Shown piece by piece: positions 31,840 through 64,000 of a stretch of DNA of 64,000 bases. Below the pieces are notes generated by a model, which had not been told where the DNA came from, made no database searches, and saw only the letters and a list, made by a program, of their open reading frames with translations. Position 1 is the first letter of the stretch, and each line of letters starts with the position of its first letter. The position numbers and the translations under genes were made by a program. Origin of the DNA: Candidula unifasciata (lineage: Eukaryota > Mollusca > Gastropoda > Stylommatophora > Geomitridae); NCBI GenBank assembly GCA_905116865.2, contig CAJHNH020001602.1:401874-465873 (forward strand), given 5' to 3'.

Positions 31840-32325
31840 TAGAGTAAAGACAATTTGTTATGACATGAGTTAAATGAATCAAATGTTTATATATATAACA
31901 TTGCTAAAAAATTTTGCATGGATGAAATGGTAGAAGAAAAAAAAACGAATTAAACGAATAAAATAGCTAAAACGTTGCATGTAGATGAAATTGCTAAAAA
32001 AAATTTAAATGTAGGAAATAGTTGATAACATAAACTAATGGTACGGATAAAACTTTGTGTGTGGGGGAAGTTGCTAAAAATGTTTGTTTAAATGGATGTA
32101 ATGGCTAATAAGTCGCTTAGGTTAGCTATCGACAAACGAGGTCATGATCTCACGAGTAGGATCATATTGATAAAAAATAATCATCATGAAATGATCCATA
32201 AAGGAACTGCTAAGTTTGAAAGAAAGGTTGACCAATAGGCAGTCATAAAACGCTGGTAATAACAACACATATAAAGCTGGAATGCTGCCATCCGTGGGAG
32301 GTCAGGGACGCTGGCCTTGACCTGG
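31840..32325 (-). other. Probable 3' UTR of the SUSD2-like gene
   Basis: AT-rich, non-repetitive sequence directly after the stop codon, with no coding look. No clear AATAAA on the minus strand was found, so the cleavage site is not placed. A SINE lies just beyond at 31555-31830. Confidence 0.4.
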
Positions 32326-59601
<27,276 letters not shown>

Positions 59602-59611
59602 CTGTAGGGAC

Positions 59612-59930
59612 ATTGTGTTTACAACTCATTTATATATTTTATCACATCACACTTTTATCACATTATTTATTTTTCAAATTATATCATATCACATCACACG
59701 TTTATCACATCATTTATTTCTCACATTATATCATATCACATCACACGTTTATTACATCATTTATCTGTCACATTATATCATATCACATCACACGTTTATC
59801 ACATCATTTATCTGTCACATTATATGATATCATATCACACGTTTATGACATCATTTATTTGACACATTATATCATATCACATCACACTTTTATGGCATAA
59901 TTTATTTATCACATTTCATCGCATCACAGG
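59612..59930. repeat. ~48-bp minisatellite
   Basis: About six copies of atatcatatcacatcacacg plus tttatcacatcatttat; it begins about 10 bp upstream of the first supported exon's acceptor. Confidence 0.9.
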
Positions 59931-60424
59931 TTTTTAGTATTCGTTTGCGAATAAAATTATCGCCTGTAAAATAAGATGCCTGATAAAACCAGTTTTTTTT
60001 TTTTATATATGACTCTGAAACTTGAAGCACAGCTAAAAAAGATTAAACCTTATTACATTTTTTTTTTTTTTTTTCAGAAAAGTTTTATGATAAAGCGTTG
60101 CTCCCATCAGGGATGCAAACAATGGGGCATGGGGAGTGAGAAGCAGCAGCGAAATTCATAGTCTGTTTCAATCACCGCTGGTCATTTTTATCATGAGGGT
60201 TAACAGACTGAATTGGATGGGACATAAGCAGAGAATGGCAGTGGAAAGAGAGGTAACAACATTCTGGGAATTGTTTGCGAGGGAAAGATGAAGAGAAAGA
60301 TAACTGATCAGCCGATCTCATATGTCATAATCTAGCAGATATGAAGGCCAGCCGCTTTCAATCTCAAGTACTTGCAATGATCTGGGTTCATCTGATTTGA
60401 TTTGCTGCCATCTGGTTAAACTAC

Positions 60425-60830
60425 TCATGCTGCCTTTTCCCCGGAGTCTCCGTGGTGATGGTGTCTGCTGCCATCTGGTTAAACTACTCATCCTGCCTTT
60501 ATGACTATTATTACTGACTTACGTCCTTCTTAGGACGTTATTTTTTGTTATTTGAAGCCCCACTCTGGCTTTTGCCAGGGGCCGCAATATAGGCAGGTCA
60601 TCATTATGGCCAAATGTCTGAACGCGGTTTCTGGGACCTCTCCACGGTGATCCTCATCCGCATGGTGGCACTTTGTGTCATCAGGTGTTTATCGCTTGTG
60701 TGATGTCCTGGTGGGGTAAAAAGCCAATCCAATCCAATCCTGCCTTTTCCCCGGAGTCTCCGTGGTGATGGTGTCTGCTGCCATCTGGTTAACTATTCGT
60801 CTTGCCTTTTCCCCGGAGTCTCCAGTGGCG
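60425..60830. repeat. ~67-bp tandem repeat interrupted by an insertion
   Basis: ctgccttttccccggagtct, gtggtgatggtgtctgctgc and catctggttaa(a)ctactca occur about three times. The array is split by the element at 60501-60736. Confidence 0.88.
60501..60736 (+). mobile_element. Short dispersed element, copy C, with 11-bp target duplication
   Basis: The 11-mer atcctgccttt occurs at 60490-60500 and 60737-60747. The insert ends in ccaatccaatcca, a simple tail, as expected for target-primed reverse transcription. The body matches 3705-3893 and 28714-28862. No tRNA-like head was recognised. Confidence 0.85.
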
Positions 60831-60914
60831 CCGAGAACCCACAGACACTTCCTGCTGATTTTTTTTCTCCACGTAAGAGTTTTCAGTATCATCCATTTTG
60901 CGTGTTGCCTTGTT

Positions 60915-61190
60915 TCACATGACGGCGTCCGTGGCTAAGGCGTTGCGAGTCCGACTCGTAAGCCAGCATACCGCGATCGAAACCCACTGCAGGCTGCGTG
61001 GATTTTTGTCGTGGTACAGGACGTCGCAGGTCGACCAAGCCTAAAATGGGTACCAGGATGGGCTGTCCTGGGAAAGTAAAGACAGCTGACCACATTACCC
61101 ACAGTGTGCTGATGGTCTGTAAAAGTATGGGACGCTCTGCCCATATGCCCGATGCGCCGAAAGGCGTGAAAAGGAATCTTTACTTTTTTT
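60915..61190 (+). mobile_element. tRNA-derived SINE, near full length
   Basis: Head gtccgtggctaaggcgttgc, B box cgatcgaaaccca, cgaccaagcctaaaatgggt, gaaagtaaagacagctgacc and catatgcccgatgcgccg, then a T run. Confidence 0.85.
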
Positions 61191-61213
61191 TTTTACTTGT
61201 TTCACATACAAAA

Positions 61214-61954
61214 GGTCACCTCTGTGTCTCACTCTCTCTCACTCTCTCTCTCTCTCTTTCTCTCTGTCTCTCTATCTCACTCTATCTATCTTTCTCTACC
61301 TATGTCTCCCTATCTTACTCTATCTCGCTATCTCTCTCTATCTCACTCTACCTATCTTTATATCTCTTTCTATCTCACCATATCTCTCTCTATCTTATTC
61401 TCCCTCACTCTCTCTCTCTCTCTCTCTTTGTATTTCTCTCTGTTTTATCATCTCTATATCTCTCTCTATCTCTCACACTCTGTCTCTCTGTCTATGTCTC
61501 TAGGTGTCTTTCTATCTTTCTATCTCTCTGTCTCTCTATCTCTCACTATCTATATCTCTTTATCTCTTGATCTCACTCTCTCTATCTCTCTCTACCTCTG
61601 TCTCTCTATATCACTCAATCTCACTCCCTCTATCTATATGTCTATGTCTTTCCATTTCACTCTATATCTCTCTATCTCACTAACTCTATCTTAATCTGTC
61701 TTACACTCTATCTCTCTCTGTCTCTCTCTCTCTCTCTGAATCTCTTTATCTCTGTCTCTCTGTATCTCTATATCTCTATTTCTATCCCACTCTTTCTATT
61801 TCTCTCTATCTCTCTATGTCCATCCCACTCTTTCTATCTCTCTCTATCTCTCTATCTCTCTTCTCTCTCATCTCTATCTCTCTTTTCTCTCTCTCTATCT
61901 CTCTCTCTCTTCTCTTCTTATCTCTCTCCCTCTTCTATTCTCTCTTATTCTCTA

Positions 61955-61987
<33 letters not shown>

Positions 61988-62330
61988 ATATCTCTCTCTC
62001 TCTCTCTCTCTCTATATCTCTCTATATCTTCTATTTCTCTCTATATCTCTTCTTCTCTTCTCTCTTTTATCTTCTCTATCTCCTTCTATATCTCTCTATT
62101 TCTTTCTATATCTCTCTATATCTCTCTCTTCTCCCTCTATTCTTCTATATTTCTCTATCTCCTTCTATATCTCTCTATCTTCCCTCTATATCTCTCTATC
62201 TCTCTCTTCTTCTCTTCTCTTCTTCTATTCTCTTCTTCTCTCTATATCTCTCTTCTCTCTCTCTCTTATATTTCTTCTTCTTCTAGTATCTCTCTATTCT
62301 CTCTTTTTTTTTCTCTCTCTATTTCTTATT
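61214..62330. repeat. (TCTCTA/TC)n pyrimidine-rich array
   Basis: Degenerate tctctatctc sequence with periodic TA; no stops in several frames. Not coding. Confidence 0.95.
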
Positions 62331-64000
62331 CTCTTATCTCTCTATCTTCTCTTCTATCTCTCTTCTTCTTTTTTCTCTTCTTTGCAGTTTTCTTCTTCTT
62401 CTGCTCTCTTCTTCTTTAAAGCCTCATTTGATCTTCTCCCTCTTCTTACAAATCCCATTAAAGCCTTTTTTCTTGTCTCTCTATTCTTTCTCCTCTTCTT
62501 CTTTTTCTTATTTTTCCCCTTCTTCTTCTCCATCTTCTTCGGTTCTTCTTAACTTCTTCTTCTTCTTCTTCTTCTTAGGGATTCTTTTTCTTCTTCTTCT
62601 TTTCTACCTTTATAATCGACTTCTCTTTTTTTCTCTCTTTTCTTTTTCTTCTTCCCCTTTTTCTTCTTCTTTTCTTCTTCTTCTCTTTTTTTTTTAAAGT
62701 TATTTCTTCTTCTTCTTCTTCTTTCTCTCTTGTCTTTTCTTCTTCCTCTTCTTCTGTCTCATTTACTTTCTTCTTTTTCTTCTTCTTCTTCCTCCATTCT
62801 CTGATTCAGACTGTCCAACATCTGTTCTCTCGGAATCCTCTCTTCTTCTTCTCCCTCTTCTTTTCTTCTCTCTTTTTCTCACTACTCTTTTTCTCTTCTC
62901 TTTCTTCATCACTTGACCTTCTTTCTTCTTCTAGATTTTCTCTTTCTCTCTTCTCTTTTTTAGTTCTTTTCTCTTTTCTTCTTTTTCTTTCTTCTCTTTC
63001 TTCATCTTCATTTTTCTTCTTTTTTTTTCTTCTTCTTATTCTCATCATTCTTCTTCTTTCTTCTTCTCTTCTTCTTCTTCTCTTTTCTTTTTTTTCATTA
63101 ATCTTCTTCCTTCTTCTTCTTCTTCTTCTTTCTTCTCTTATCAACATGGGGATTTTCTTAGCTTTTTTCTTCTTCCTTCTTTCTTCGCCTCTTCTATTCT
63201 TCTTCTTCTTTTTCTTTAACTTTTCTTTTCTTCTTTTTTCTCTTTCTTTCTTTGCTTCTTTTCTCTTTTCTTCTTTAACTTCTTTTTTCTACATCTTTCT
63301 TCTTCTCTTCTTCTTCTTACTTCTCTTCTACTTTCTTTCTTCTCTTTCTTTTTCTTCTTCTTCTTCTTACTTTGATCCTTCTTTTTTCTTCTCTTTTGTT
63401 TTCTTCTTCTTCTTCTTACTTCTTCTTCTTCTGCTCTCTTTCTTCTTCTTCTCTCTTCTTTTTCTTCTTTTACAATTATATCCTTCTTTCTAGCAGTTCT
63501 TCCTCTTTTTTCTTTCTTATCTTCTATATTGTCAACATCTCTTCTTCTTTTTCTTCTTCTTTCTTTTTCTTTTTCTTCTCTTTTTCTTCTTCTCTCTTCT
63601 TCTTCTTCTTCTTTTTCTGTCTTCTTTCTTCTTTTTCTTCTTTCTCTTCTTCTTTCTTTTCTTCTTCTTTAATGTCCTCTTACCTGCTTTTTTCTCTTCT
63701 CTTCTTTCTTTCTTTCTTCTTTTCTCTTTCTTCTTACCTTCTTTCTTCTTTTTCTCTTTTCTCTTTCTCCCTTCTTCTTCTTCTTCTTCTTCCTGCTTCT
63801 CTTTTTCTCTTCTCTTTTTCTCTTTTCTTTCTTCTCTTTCTTCTTCTCTTTTCTTCTTCTTCTCTTTCCTTCTTTTTCTTTCTTCTTTCTCTTCTTCTTT
63901 TTCTCTTCTTCTCAATTTCTTCTTCTTCTTTCTTTCTCTTTTTCTTTTCTTCTTCTTATTCTTTTTCTTCTTTCTTTCTTCTTCTCTCTCTTTTCTTTCT
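62330..64000. repeat. (TTC)n-derived pyrimidine tract to window edge
   Basis: Degenerate ttcttctttt sequence, nearly all C/T on the plus strand, with small unique islands (for example 62805-62830, 63143-63165). Continues past the edge. Confidence 0.95.

Noticed and set aside
61197..62697. Plus-strand frames of Ser/Leu repeats and minus-strand Arg/Lys/Glu repeats
   Set aside because: Low-complexity pyrimidine tract read in frame.

Overview
This window looks like nuclear DNA of an animal, probably a lophotrochozoan and most likely a gastropod mollusc. The grounds are split genes with GT-AG introns, a very high load of microsatellites and minisatellites, many decayed non-LTR retrotransposons, tRNA-derived SINEs and small DNA transposons. 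The taxon is inferred from repeat style and was not tested. No bacterial operon, CRISPR array or functional tRNA/rRNA gene was seen. Almost all long open frames come from repeats and are not genes.

Three host genes can be supported, all on the minus strand. (1) 749-16681 holds the 5' half of a P-protein (OCA2) homologue, a melanosomal multi-pass anion transporter. It has a start-codon exon, an acidic-dileucine exon, a TM1 exon, three exons of a glycosylatable luminal loop and TM2, and an exon carrying the conserved LVHRTLAALLG signature. It runs off the left edge, and one exon between 7.2 and 13.3 kb was not found. (2) 27398-27804 is an exon of a divergent acidic ribosomal stalk protein P1-like gene. 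(3) 32326-59601 holds thirteen consecutive exons of a SUSD2-like type I membrane protein: a pre-AMOP segment, AMOP, von Willebrand D domain, Cys-containing linker, divergent sushi, transmembrane helix and short tail. Every intron phase agrees across the 12 junctions (2028 bp). Its 5' end lies beyond the right edge.

Layout. 0-17 kb: OCA2 exons among minisatellites (52-, 38-, 30- and 39-bp units), SINEs, a hAT-like element with 8-bp target duplication, LINE scraps, a perfect 185-bp palindrome and a foldback element. 17-27 kb: intergenic, dominated by a 27-bp array (2.3 kb), a TATG array (1.5 kb), a 55-bp array and a TTC array. 27-32 kb: P1-like exon and LINE scraps. 32-60 kb: the SUSD2-like gene, whose introns carry a second copy of the foldback element, a frameshifted Jockey-like reverse transcriptase, GAA-tailed elements, a 943-bp TTC array and several arrays with higher-order structure. 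61.2-64 kb: almost pure pyrimidine on the plus strand.

The most interesting points are the P1-like paralogue, the foldback hAT-type family present twice with 8-bp target duplications, minisatellites that can be traced to a LINE coding segment or that stop within 10-30 bp of splice sites, a GAA-tailed repeat family that appears to seed long GAA/TTC arrays, and loss of the GDPH cleavage motif in the SUSD2-like protein. All searches named in the findings remain to be run.
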